Position numbers and translations under genes: made by a program
Part shown: positions 1-6,793 of the stretch, piece by piece
Position numbering within the stretch: position 1 is the stretch's first letter
Layout: the number at the start of each line of letters is the position of its first letter
The notes under the pieces: generated by a model
The model's input: the letters and a program-made list of their open reading frames with translations, nothing else
What the model was told of the DNA's origin: nothing
Databases searched by the model: none
Source of the DNA: Moraxella lacunata
GTDB lineage: Bacteria > Pseudomonadota > Gammaproteobacteria > Pseudomonadales > Moraxellaceae
Direction of reading: 5' to 3'
Assembly: GCF_002027545.1 (NCBI RefSeq)
Contig: NZ_MXAN01000080.1
Location: 1 to 11,518 of the forward strand
Length of the DNA: 11,518 nucleotides

Positions 1-133
1 ACTTTTGGGGTGCGGTTCAGACAGGCACAACAAAGAAATAAAAAAACTGGGCGTGGCGGGGCGATGTCATTCGGAACAAAACTTTCGTGATGATGAGATG
101 GAAGAACGTGTGATAAGATGGGTGAAGATTTAA
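1..133 (+). CDS. Possible 3' end of an unidentified plus-strand gene (partial)
   Basis: Reading from base 2, the plus strand stays open for 43 codons and ends at a TAA at 131-133, overlapping the stop of the convergent gene by two bases (shared TTAA). The tail is charged and protein-like (..DDEMEERVIRWVKI). I do not recognise it, and codons such as AGG, AGA and ATA are not typical of the confident genes here. A competing reading in the third frame ends much earlier, at a TAA at 39-41, after ..FWGAVQTGTTKK, which is also a plausible protein end; the rest would then be spacer. Sequence to the left of the window is needed to choose. Confidence 0.25.
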   Translation, partial: LLGCGSDRHNKEIKKLGVAGRCHSEQNFRDDEMEERVIRWVKI

Positions 134-1208
134 TCCCCTTTGGTAAATTTCCCATTATGACAGACTTTATTAATTTCATCAAAGGAAATTCTTATCATTC
201 CCAAAGTATCTATAATATTGACTTTACCATCTGAATCGGTATTAGTTTGATTTTCTTGACATTCTATTTCAAGGGGTTTGCTATTAAAATTGGTTTGCCA
301 TTTGCCACCTTGTAATTTAAATTCTACGGGGTGCGATTGCCCGACAAAAGGCGATAAAAATAACATCGCACTAAATATAAATGCCGTTGTTATGGGTACA
401 AATAAAACAAGCGACACCGCCCCTTGCCATTCTTTATTTTCATGATAAACATAATAAAGCCCAAATATACCAACCAATACCGCCACGCCCATAAAAATTG
501 ATGACATATTATTAAAATCTAGGGTAATAAATTTATCCACATAAAATAACACACCCATTATCAAAAATAAGAAAAACGACCCATACGCCAAATGCCCAGA
601 ACGCTTGCCAAGTTCTTGCAATTGTGGGACATTGTCTTTGATATAAGTTTGATTGTCAATATTGCTGGGCGTATGTCCGTATTTTTCAAAAATTGCCAAA
701 AGTTCATCAAAATCATCAATTTCCCACACATTTTGGGCAATCATAAATTTTTGGCTAACTTTTAGGCGGTGTTGTTTTTTGCTGGCGTGAATGACTAGGG
801 TTTTATTAAAGTCTTTTAAATAAGGGTCGCCTTTTGATAATAATTTGCCTTGTATTTCTTGGATTAAATTTTCGGCATAGTCTATTTTATCAATATCTTT
901 GAATAAAATGGGGGTGGAATGGGACAATTTATTTAAAAAATTACTATTTGTCCGTACGCCTTTATCGTCAATGATTAAGGCAATGGCATTTATTTTGGGT
1001 TTAAAATACGCACGCACCAAAAAATAAAACACAAGCTCAATGACTATGGTGATGATAAAATTTTGCCAATAAGAAAAGTCATTGTCTTTTAGAAAAAAGT
1101 CAGCACAATCAGCACAAAAAGTGGCACAACATACAAAACAGGTATGGAGATTGCCATCAGATAGCCGTGTGCTTGTTTGGGGCGGATTGGGTAGTGTTTG
1201 GCACGCAT
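130..1208 (-). pseudogene. Multi-pass membrane protein of unknown function, split by a frameshift at a T6 run
   Basis: Two minus-strand frames together make one sensible protein. The first starts at ATG 1208-1206 with a good ribosome site (AAGGA about 7 bases upstream), encodes 39 residues (MRAKHYPIRPK...VLTFF, first TM helix about 17-39) and hits TAA at 1091-1089. The second is open from beyond 1208 down to the TAA at 132-130, and its sequence continues naturally after the T6 run (LKDNDFSYWQNF...). Joined, they give about 359 residues: TM 17-39, TM about 52-67, a cytoplasmic PH-like segment about 75-175 (TLVIH..KKQHRL near 137-149), TM about 209-228, 236-255 and 263-288, and a polar tail of about 70 residues. 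The long frame could use GTG at 1032, but that lacks a ribosome site and would discard the first TM. Function not recognised. The break may be a real mutation, a -1 slippage site, or a homopolymer sequencing error. It is transcribed divergently from corC. Confidence 0.6.
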
Positions 1209-1293
1209 TTTTAATCCTTAAAAATAGGGTCGGTGATTTATTATCGGTATTTTGATTGGCTAAGTCAAGGGCTTAAAATTTTACAAAAAATGA

Positions 1294-1322
1294 TTGAATA
1301 TTCACCCAAAATCCGCTAAATT
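1294..1322 (+). promoter_or_regulatory. Probable sigma-70 promoter for corC
   Basis: TTGAAT (1294-1299), a 17-base spacer, and TAAATT (1317-1322) match a housekeeping promoter. The predicted transcript start is about 30 bases before the corC ATG, leaving room for the AAAGGAA ribosome site at 1344-1350. This rests on consensus match only. Confidence 0.45.
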
Positions 1323-1360
1323 AAGCACATATTTTTAAACAACAAAGGAAAGTATTTCCC

Positions 1361-2224
1361 ATGTCTGATGACCACAGTTGGCGACGTGGCTTAAAACGTT
1401 GGCTATCTACCGCTCCCGAAACTCGTGATGACCTGCTTAACCTTGTCCAAGACTCTCGGCGGTTCTTGGATTCGGACATGGTAGATATGTTGGAGGGCGT
1501 GCTTGATTTGCCTGCCATGGCGGTCAAGGAGATTATGACCCCACGCCCTGATGTGAGAGCCATTACCAGTAGTGATGACATTGAGACGGTGCTTGCCACC
1601 ATTTTTGAGTCCAATCATTCTCGCTATCCGGTCATCGATGAGGCGGACGATAATGCGGTCATGGGTATTTTGCTGGTCAAAGACCTAATTCCCTATCTCG
1701 CCCAAAAATCGGCAGGGCAAAACCCCCCATTTTTGCTCAAAGACCTAGTACGAAAGCCCCTGTATATCTCGGAGACAGCACGCTCGGATACCCTGCTACG
1801 CTCACTGCAACGTGCTCAGGTGCATATGGCGGTCGTGGTTGATGAGTTCGGTTCGGTGTCGGGCGTGGCGACATTGGAGGATTTGTTGGAGGAGATTGTC
1901 GGCGACATCGTTGATGAACATGATGACATCGATGAGGACAGCACCATTAACAACATCATCACCCACCCCGAAAAAGACGGCGTGTGGCTCGTCCAAGCGT
2001 CCACGCTCATCGGCGATTGTAACGAGGTGTTGGGGACGAGCTTTGATGATACGGACGTGGATACCATGGGCGGTCTGGTCATGCAGGCGTTGGGGGCGGT
2101 GAGCAACTTAGAGGGGCAGAGCGTGTCTATCAACGACTGGCAAATCACGGTGGTGGACGTAGAAGGGCGGTATATTCATCTGTTGGAGCTGACCTTAGTG
2201 CCACAATTAAATGATGAAAATTAA
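1361..2224 (+). CDS. corC: CorC/YbeX-type CBS-domain protein (magnesium and cobalt efflux family)
   Basis: 287 residues, close to E. coli YbeX/CorC (292). It has a short N-terminal helical part with the family sequence VDMLEGVLDL (41-50), then KEIMTPRPDV leading into the first CBS domain (about 57-115), and a second CBS domain (about 125-180) ending in the hallmark DEFGSVSGVATLEDLLEEIV (161-180). The C-terminal CorC_HlyC transporter-associated domain spans about 200-280. CBS pairs bind adenine nucleotides. The family is tied to Mg2+/Co2+ resistance and, in E. coli, to ribosome maturation. There is no DUF21 membrane domain, so this is the soluble short form. The start is set by AAAGGAA at 1344-1350, about 10 bases before the ATG. 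A strong terminator follows 9 bases after the stop, so it is probably the last or only gene of its transcript. The lnt gene that follows ybeX in E. coli is absent here. Confidence 0.93.
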   Translation: MSDDHSWRRGLKRWLSTAPETRDDLLNLVQDSRRFLDSDMVDMLEGVLDLPAMAVKEIMTPRPDVRAITSSDDIETVLATIFESNHSRYPVIDEADDNAVMGILLVKDLIPYLAQKSAGQNPPFLLKDLVRKPLYISETARSDTLLRSLQRAQVHMAVVVDEFGSVSGVATLEDLLEEIVGDIVDEHDDIDEDSTINNIITHPEKDGVWLVQASTLIGDCNEVLGTSFDDTDVDTMGGLVMQALGAVSNLEGQSVSINDWQITVVDVEGRYIHLLELTLVPQLNDEN

Positions 2225-2233
2225 GAAAAGTTA

Positions 2234-2259
2234 AAAAAGGGCGAGCAATCGCTCTTTTT
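2234..2259 (+). terminator. Intrinsic terminator of corC
   Basis: An 11-bp hairpin: AAAAAGGGCGA pairs with TCGCTCTTTTT around a GCAA loop (GNRA type), with one G-T wobble. It starts 9 bases after the corC stop, and the run of T on the 3' side is typical of rho-independent termination. The A-run on the left arm could allow weak function on the other strand, but no minus-strand gene runs into it. Confidence 0.9.
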
Positions 2260-2280
2260 GTTGGGGAATGTATCGCTTTG

Positions 2281-2370
2281 ATGTTTGATAATCATGGGCA
2301 TATGGGACGGCGTGGCGGATCTGGTGGGGGCGAGTTTGGCGGTGGGGATATTTACGGAAAAAGTAGTTAA
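2281..2370 (+). other. Glycine-rich 29-codon reading frame, possible gene remnant
   Basis: An ATG at 2281 opens 29 codons ending TAA at 2368-2370; the product is basic at first and then very glycine-rich (GRRGGSGGGEFGGGDIYG). Base composition is sharply more GC-rich than the surrounding spacer. The nearest purine run (GGGG at 2263-2266) is too far upstream to be a convincing ribosome site. It resembles the Gly-rich tail of a larger protein rather than a complete gene, so a decayed 3' end is my preferred reading. No family can be assigned. Confidence 0.2.
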
Positions 2371-2378
2371 ATTTTAAG

Positions 2379-2476
2379 TATAATCATTTAACTTTAAAAT
2401 ACACCCATTGGCAGTAAGGTGCGTATCACGCACCAATAAGATTTTCTATTTAAAAGGTGCGTGGTACGCACCCTAC
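2379..2476. repeat. Partial copy (copy 1) of the Correia-like repeat with two REP-type palindromes
   Basis: It starts at TATAATCATTTAAC, which matches one end of the full element at 6003-6171 in the opposite orientation, and runs through ACACCCATTGGCAGTAAGG into two palindromes: GGTGCGT-ATC-ACGCACC (2418-2434) and GGTGCGT-GGT-ACGCACC (2456-2472). These are separated by AATAAGATTTTCTATTTAAAA. CTAC (GTAG on the minus strand) follows at 2473-2476. The other terminal repeat is missing, so this copy is truncated. It lies about 30 bases beyond the stop of the small gene at 2510-2863. Confidence 0.75.
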
Positions 2477-2509
2477 AATCCTGCCTGCTATATGTTTTAT
2501 TAAGAATTG

Positions 2510-2863
2510 TTATATCCAGTCAAACCTATCTTTTATTGTTAATAATAAATTTTTAACAAATTGGTGATTTTCTGAATTTTCCATTGGAAAGTATGTGGTG
2601 CTTTGAAAAATATAATCTATATCTTCATCACTTAATTCATTAAGGGATTGATTGATAATTTTTTTAAAAGCATTTTTATTGATATCATCAAGGCTTTCAA
2701 AATGATTTGCATAAGCTATATCTATAATTCTATCATAATCGTCAAATGACAAATGAACCAATTTATCATAAACATCATCGCTAATAATATCTGGGTTTAA
2801 ATATGATAAAATAGTCTCTAAATCATATAATTTTTCTAAATGATTTCTTGATATTTTTTTCAT
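2510..2863 (-). CDS. Hypothetical small acidic protein, AT-rich gene
   Basis: 117 residues with no family I recognise. The start is well supported: AGGAAAA lies about 6 bases before ATG 2863-2861. The protein is Asp/Asn/Ile-rich, predicted mainly helical, with no signal peptide and no TM helix, so probably cytoplasmic. Repeated short acidic patches (SDDVYDKL, FDDYDRII, SDEDIDYI) stand out. The gene is markedly more AT-rich than corC or murJ and sits between a truncated Correia-like repeat (2379-2476) and a paired-palindrome repeat (2926-2992), which suggests an accessory, perhaps transferred, locus. Size, charge and context would fit an immunity or antitoxin-like protein, but no toxin partner is visible and I do not assign that role. 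Confidence 0.65.
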   Translation of the reverse strand: MKKISRNHLEKLYDLETILSYLNPDIISDDVYDKLVHLSFDDYDRIIDIAYANHFESLDDINKNAFKKIINQSLNELSDEDIDYIFQSTTYFPMENSENHQFVKNLLLTIKDRFDWI

Positions 2864-2925
2864 GGTTTTCCTGTATTAAAAAGTTGGGTATTGTTCAATA
2901 AAGATATATTTTAAAATTTGAATAT

Positions 2926-2992
2926 GTAGGGGCGAATCACATTCGCCCAAAAATCAACACGTTATCACAGGGCAAATATGATTTGCCCCTAC
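2926..2992. repeat. Paired REP-type palindromes (BIME-like), GTAG-GGGCGAAT family
   Basis: Two 19-base palindromes in opposite orientation: GTAG (2926-2929) plus GGGCGAAT-CAC-ATTCGCCC (2930-2948), and GGGCAAAT-ATG-ATTTGCCC (2970-2988) plus CTAC (2989-2992). They are joined by a 21-base AT-rich linker. The outer ends are TGTAGGGGC and GCCCCTACA, so the whole unit is itself an inverted repeat. A GTAG tetranucleotide at the foot of a hairpin is the signature of REP sequences mobilised by RAYT transposases. It lies upstream of the 117-residue gene and downstream of murJ. Confidence 0.75.
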
Positions 2993-3083
2993 AAATCCGC
3001 CCAAAGGCATAGTTAATTAATAATGCCAAAAGTTGTAATTATTAAGCCAGTTCCGCAGGGTGCAACCCCCCCATTTTTTAATC

Positions 3084-4634
3084 TCACCCATGCCGTAACT
3101 GTCTTGGTCTAAACCCACTGGCAAGTAGCACCACGCCATACACCACCGCACCTGCCACGCAGATAGCGATTAGCACGGCAAGTTTTACCCATGCCGAGCC
3201 GTCTTGGGGGTAGTAGGGTAACACCGCATACAGACTTACCGTCATGGCAAGCGTGGCGATGACAAACTGCATACCCATTTTGTACCAATGTTTGCCAAAA
3301 CGCCAAATATCCCGTTTTTGCAAAAAGTAATACAACAGCCCCGCATTAACAAAGCTCGCCCCTGTCGTAGCTAAGGCAAGACCGCCATGCAGGGGCAGTT
3401 TGGCAAGATAAAAAATCCCAATAAACACCACGCTAAACAGCATATTAGCAAACACTGAGACGATACCGATTTTGACAGGGGTTTTGGTGTCTTGCCCTGC
3501 AAAAAACGCAGGGGCGAACACCTTAATAAGCATAAAGCCCAAAATCCCACCCGACAGACAGCGTAGAGCAAGAGAAGCCATGTCGCCGTCTGTGGCGCTA
3601 AATTCGCCACGCACAAACAGGGCATTCATCAGCACGTCCGACAGCACAAACATCGCCACAGATGCAGGCAGACCGATAAGGACAATAAGACGCATTGCCC
3701 AGTCTAGGGTTTTGCCAAATTCTGTCATGTCCGCTTTGGCACGGCTTGCCGACAGGCTGGGCAGGATGACCGTACCGATTGCCACGCCAATAAGACCGAG
3801 TGGCAACTCGCTTAGTCGCTCGGCAGAGTAGAGCCACGAGACCGAGCCGTTTGCCATTTTGGATGCAAAAATGGTGTTGAGTAGCAGGTTGATTTGCGTT
3901 ACCGACACCCCAAAAATGGCAGGGAGCATGAGCGTCAAAATGCGTCTGACCCCTTCATGTTTGAAATCAATGCTTGGGGCGACCAGTAATTTTTTGCGAT
4001 ATAAATCAGGCAGTTGTATGATAAGCTGTAATACGCCCGCCACCGCCACCGCATAGCCTAATGCCATGATAGATTTGTCAAGCATGGGGGCGATGAGCCA
4101 CGCCCCGACTATCATGGAGATGTTGAGTAAGACGGGGGCGAAGGCAGGCGGGGCAAATTTGCCATAGCTTTGCAGGATACTGCCAAAAAACGCCGTCATG
4201 GAAATAAAAAACAGATAAGGAAAGGTTAGGTACAAAAGCTCGGTTGCCGTGTTAAATTTGGCAGGGTCATCCACAAACCCAGGGGCAAAAAGCTGTATCA
4301 CAAACGGGGCAAGGGCAAGCACCGCCACCGTAAGTGCAAGCAAAATCACCCCAAGCACGCCCGAGACACGGCTGATGAGTAGCTGAATTTCGTTAAAGGT
4401 TTTTTGTTCTTTATATTCGGTCAAGACAGGCACAAAGGCTTGCGAGAACGCCCCTTCGGCAAAAAGACGGCGTAAAAAGTTGGGGATTTTGAAGGCGACC
4501 AAAAATGCGTCCATAAGACCGCCTGCCCCAAACACGCCCATAAGGACGACATCACGCACCAAACCCAAAATGCGTGAGAGCATGGTCATGGAGCTAACGA
4601 CAAGGGTGGAGCTAAGCAGACGAGATTTTGCCAT
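3084..4634 (-). CDS. murJ: MurJ lipid II flippase
   Basis: 516 residues; an inner-membrane MOP-superfamily protein that moves lipid-linked peptidoglycan precursor to the periplasmic face. The family's N-terminal block is intact (SRILGLVRDVVLMGVFGAGG, 20-39, then MDAFLVAFKIPNFLRRLFAE). Residues equivalent to the E. coli functional set are present with a +3 offset: R21, R27, D42, R55, R56, E60, and R273 in SAERL. About 14 TM helices are expected and hydrophobic segments fit this; EFGKTLDWAMR lies in a loop near the middle. The start at 4634-4632 begins MAKSRLLSST as in relatives, although only a weak ribosome site (GTTGGC) precedes it. No clear terminator follows the stop, just a run of seven C (3066-3072) and a weak hairpin (3006-3027). 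It is probably a single-gene transcript with its own -10 at 4668-4663. Confidence 0.96.
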   Translation of the reverse strand: MAKSRLLSSTLVVSSMTMLSRILGLVRDVVLMGVFGAGGLMDAFLVAFKIPNFLRRLFAEGAFSQAFVPVLTEYKEQKTFNEIQLLISRVSGVLGVILLALTVAVLALAPFVIQLFAPGFVDDPAKFNTATELLYLTFPYLFFISMTAFFGSILQSYGKFAPPAFAPVLLNISMIVGAWLIAPMLDKSIMALGYAVAVAGVLQLIIQLPDLYRKKLLVAPSIDFKHEGVRRILTLMLPAIFGVSVTQINLLLNTIFASKMANGSVSWLYSAERLSELPLGLIGVAIGTVILPSLSASRAKADMTEFGKTLDWAMRLIVLIGLPASVAMFVLSDVLMNALFVRGEFSATDGDMASLALRCLSGGILGFMLIKVFAPAFFAGQDTKTPVKIGIVSVFANMLFSVVFIGIFYLAKLPLHGGLALATTGASFVNAGLLYYFLQKRDIWRFGKHWYKMGMQFVIATLAMTVSLYAVLPYYPQDGSAWVKLAVLIAICVAGAVVYGVVLLASGFRPRQLRHG

Positions 4635-4662
4635 GATAAATTGCCAACAAAAATTTGTGCGT

Positions 4663-4668
4663 ATTATA
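4663..4668 (-). promoter_or_regulatory. Candidate -10 box for murJ
   Basis: A perfect TATAAT on the minus strand lies 28 bases before the murJ ATG. No good -35 hexamer is seen 16-18 bases upstream, so the promoter assignment rests on the -10 and its position alone. Confidence 0.35.
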
Positions 4669-4921
4669 AAGGATTTGGGCGATGAATTGATGGATTTTTT
4701 GTGAATTTGTGGGGTGTGGACGGATTTGTTAAATCAAAATTGGGGCTGTTTAAATTAAAAAATAATAAAAAGGGGCAAATGATTTTTTAAAAATATTTTA
4801 ACTTAAAAATAAAGATTGTAGCAACTGTATCCCACGCATCTTTTAATTTATATAAAAAATGATTTTTACCAATTTTATTTTAAATATTTTTAAAAATATG
4901 TTAATTTAAAAAATACAAATT
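4669..4921. other. AT-rich gene-less spacer with a 30-base imperfect direct repeat
   Basis: No coding frame is convincing on either strand. The stretch is extremely AT-rich and contains two similar 30-base segments in direct orientation, 4782-4811 (TTTTTTAAAAATATTTTAAC..) and 4886-4915 (TTTTTAAAAATATGTTAATT..), 104 bases apart. It leads directly into the repeat copy starting at 4922. It may hold upstream activating DNA for murJ; nothing more specific is visible. Confidence 0.4.
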
Positions 4922-5045
4922 TATAGTCAATTAATCCTAATTTGCACCAATGCTAAATTTTAAAAAATTCTTTTATAGTATGGTAGGGTGCGTAACACGC
5001 ACTTTTTAAATGAAAAATCTTATTGGTGCGTATTACGCATCTTAC
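4922..5045. repeat. Copy 2 of the Correia-like repeat, right end diverged
   Basis: It begins TATAGTCAATTAATCC and stays alignable with the 6003-6171 copy through CACCAATGCTAAA, a shared GTATGGTA, and two palindromes: GTAG plus GGTGCGT-AAC-ACGCACt (4983-5003) and GGTGCGT-ATT-ACGCAtC (5025-5041, then TTAC). The linker TTTTTAAATGAAAAATCTTATT is nearly identical to copy 3. After TTACTG the sequence no longer matches the terminal repeat of copy 3, so this end is degraded or replaced. It sits between the eamA stop and murJ, with the same orientation as copy 3. Confidence 0.75.
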
Positions 5046-5079
5046 TGTAATTAAAACACGCTTTAATTTAAAAACAACA

Positions 5080-5955
5080 TCAGCCCCTTTTATCAAACCA
5101 CCGCCCACCCAACAAATGCACTCCAAGCCCAAACAATACCGTCAAAATCCCCACATAATGCCACAAAATAAGACGCTCTTTTAACGCCACATAGCCCACG
5201 ACCAACGCAATGACAGGCACGAGCATGATAAAGGGCGTAACCTTACTTGCCGAATGCCGAGCCAGCAAATACCCCCAGCCCGTATAGCCGACAAAGCTCG
5301 CCACATACGCCAAAAACATCACGCTAAGCACCCCTGCCACGCTAAAATTTGCCAAATGGCTCATCACACCGCCCACGCCATATGCCACGAGCGAGCCTAG
5401 CGTAAAGGCGATGAGTGCCGACAGATTGCCCCAGATGACGAGCGATAAGGGATTGACTTGTCCGATTTTTTTGACGATGACATTGCCAATCGCCCAGCTC
5501 AATGACGCACCCAGCACGGGGAGCATACCGATGAGCGAAAATCCGCCTTGATATTGCCCCACGCCGATGAGGGCTAGCCCAACCCCTGCCGTTATCATGC
5601 CGATGAGATGATTGGGCTTGACCGATTCTTTTAAGAGTATGCACGAAAACAGCACGGTTAAAAAGACTTGTGCTTGCAAAATCAGTGCCGACAGCCCTGT
5701 GGGAAAGTGCCATGACAATGCCAAAAACATGAGGCTAAATTGTCCAAAGCTAATGGTCAAGCCATATAAAATTAAATAAATCCACGGGGCGTTGGGTCTT
5801 TTAAAAAAGAAAACAGCAGGCAATAAAATCAATAAAAAACGCACCATGCCCAATATCAAAGGCGGTACATCATTTAAGCCGATTTTCATTGCCAAAAAAT
5901 TGACACCCCAAATCAAAACCACGCTAAATAAGATTAAATAATCTTTGGTGTGCAT
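5080..5955 (-). CDS. eamA: EamA-family (DMT superfamily) inner-membrane exporter, YdeD-like
   Basis: 291 residues made of two EamA repeats (about 5-132 and 140-285), giving ten predicted TM helices. The opening (VVLIWGVNFLAMKIGLNDVP) and the segments YGLTISFGQFSLMF (64-77) and GLSALILQAQVFLTVL (87-102) follow the pattern of E. coli YdeD/EamA, which exports O-acetylserine and cysteine; the second half has LVIWGNLSAL and a conserved VPVIALVVGYVALKERL. Substrate cannot be read from sequence in this superfamily, so cysteine-pathway export is inference by resemblance and the symbol is tentative. The start is fixed by AAGGAA about 7 bases before ATG 5955-5953. A repeat element ends about 45 bases upstream and supplies a possible -10; another repeat lies about 35 bases after the stop. 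Confidence 0.85.
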   Translation of the reverse strand: MHTKDYLILFSVVLIWGVNFLAMKIGLNDVPPLILGMVRFLLILLPAVFFFKRPNAPWIYLILYGLTISFGQFSLMFLALSWHFPTGLSALILQAQVFLTVLFSCILLKESVKPNHLIGMITAGVGLALIGVGQYQGGFSLIGMLPVLGASLSWAIGNVIVKKIGQVNPLSLVIWGNLSALIAFTLGSLVAYGVGGVMSHLANFSVAGVLSVMFLAYVASFVGYTGWGYLLARHSASKVTPFIMLVPVIALVVGYVALKERLILWHYVGILTVLFGLGVHLLGGRWFDKRG

Positions 5956-6000
5956 AGTAATTCCTTTTAAAAATTGGTAATAAATTTGGGGTATTTTTTA

Positions 6001-6006
6001 ATTATA
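6001..6006 (-). promoter_or_regulatory. Candidate -10 for eamA formed at the edge of the repeat element
   Basis: On the minus strand, the end of the 6003-6171 element reads TTGACTATA and the flanking AT completes a perfect TATAAT. It points at eamA with a predicted leader of about 40 bases that contains the AAGGAA ribosome site. No strong -35 at 16-18 bases; TTGGTG at 19 bases is the best. Known precedent: ends of neisserial Correia elements create promoters in this way. Confidence 0.35.
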
Positions 6007-6171
6007 GTCAATTAACCCCAATTTACACCAATGCTAAACTTTAAAAATTTATTTGTCGTATGGTAGTCGTATGGTAAGGTGCGTACCACGCACCTTTTAA
6101 ATGAAAAATCTTATTGGTGCGTAATACGCACCTTACCGCCAATGGGTGTGTTTTGAAGTTAAATGATTATA
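6003..6171. mobile_element. Correia-like MITE (copy 3, most complete) carrying two REP-type palindromes
   Basis: 169 bases bounded by imperfect terminal inverted repeats: the left end TATAGTCAATTAACC... and the right end read inward TATAATCATTTAACT... agree at about 22 of the first 30 positions, and both continue into ACACC. Both ends carry TATA, consistent with a TA target duplication. Inside are GGTGCGT-ACC-ACGCACC (6078-6094) and GGTGCGT-AAT-ACGCACC (6116-6132), separated by TTTTAAATGAAAAATCTTATT. An 11-base tandem duplication, GTCGTATGGTA twice (6055-6076), is private to this copy. No coding capacity, so it would need a transposase in trans. It lies between the ampD stop and the eamA start. 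Confidence 0.75.
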
Positions 6172-6200
6172 AATTTTAAAAATTGACAATATCAAATCCA

Positions 6201-6788
6201 TTATTGTTTGCATAAATCATCAACCAGTTGTCTTAATTTTTGCCAATCAAAAAATTCCCCAGGGTCGGTTTTGCGAACAGGGGCAATATCGCTATGCCCC
6301 ATAAGGTGTCGTTTGGTAGCAGGATAGGCGGTATAAATGGCGTGGATAATATGAGCAAGGGCGGTATATTGTATCTTAGTAAAGGGCGAAAAATCATCGC
6401 CTTCTAATTCTATGCCAATGGTAAAATCATTGCAATTTGACCGCCCAAGATAAGCAGACTTCCCTGCGTGCCATGCCCTGTCATTAAAATTGACAAATTG
6501 ACTAACAGACCCGTCTCGCTCAATAAATAAATGAGCCGACACTTCTAAATCGGCAATGGTTTTAAAATAGTCGTGGTCATTGGCATTTAGGTTATTTTGA
6601 AAAAAGGCTTTGACAAAATGCGTGCCAGTAATATCGGTTTTGCCAAATTCGCTTGGGGGCAGGCTGATATTATGAATGACAATGCCCGTAATGGGGCAGT
6701 TGGGGCGGGCATTAAAGTTGGGGGACGGCACAAAGTCCGCTCCGTGTAATATGCCGTCTTTGATAAAAAAAGTGGTGAATTTTGCCAT
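6201..6788 (-). CDS. ampD: AmpD, 1,6-anhydro-N-acetylmuramyl-L-alanine amidase
   Basis: 195 residues, close to the usual length of cytoplasmic AmpD. It cleaves the peptide from anhydro-muropeptides imported during wall recycling, which in species with AmpR also keeps beta-lactamase repressed. It is an Amidase_2 fold. The zinc ligands are visible as H39 (IVIHNISLPP), H165 (GHSDIAP) and D175 (VRKTDPG); the catalytic pair is E127 (GIELEG) and K173. SAHLFIERDGSVSQFV (84-99) and RAWHAGKS (104-111) are standard family blocks. No signal peptide. The start aligns with E. coli AmpD, but no Shine-Dalgarno precedes it, and a -10 lies only 5 bases before the ATG, suggesting a leaderless message. Transcribed divergently from the DUF4105 gene with about 60 bases between starts. 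No ampE follows. Confidence 0.95.
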   Translation of the reverse strand: MAKFTTFFIKDGILHGADFVPSPNFNARPNCPITGIVIHNISLPPSEFGKTDITGTHFVKAFFQNNLNANDHDYFKTIADLEVSAHLFIERDGSVSQFVNFNDRAWHAGKSAYLGRSNCNDFTIGIELEGDDFSPFTKIQYTALAHIIHAIYTAYPATKRHLMGHSDIAPVRKTDPGEFFDWQKLRQLVDDLCKQ

Positions 6789-6793
6789 GATGA

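Noticed and set aside
531..540. TTATCCACA as a DnaA box
   Set aside because: A single site within a coding region, without clustering or origin features.
2418..2476. Repeated palindromes as a CRISPR array
   Set aside because: Only two units, palindromic throughout, with a fixed linker rather than unique spacers, and no cas genes.
3066..3072. Run of seven C as a phase-variation tract
   Set aside because: It lies outside any gene, just after the murJ stop, and not at a promoter.
3580..3590. GCCGTCTG as a neisserial DNA uptake sequence (also near 10220)
   Set aside because: Neither site continues to the full GCCGTCTGAA, and both are inside coding sequence.
3472..3831. 119-codon plus-strand frame
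   Set aside because: Antisense shadow within murJ; Arg/Ser/Pro-rich composition typical of a wrong frame.
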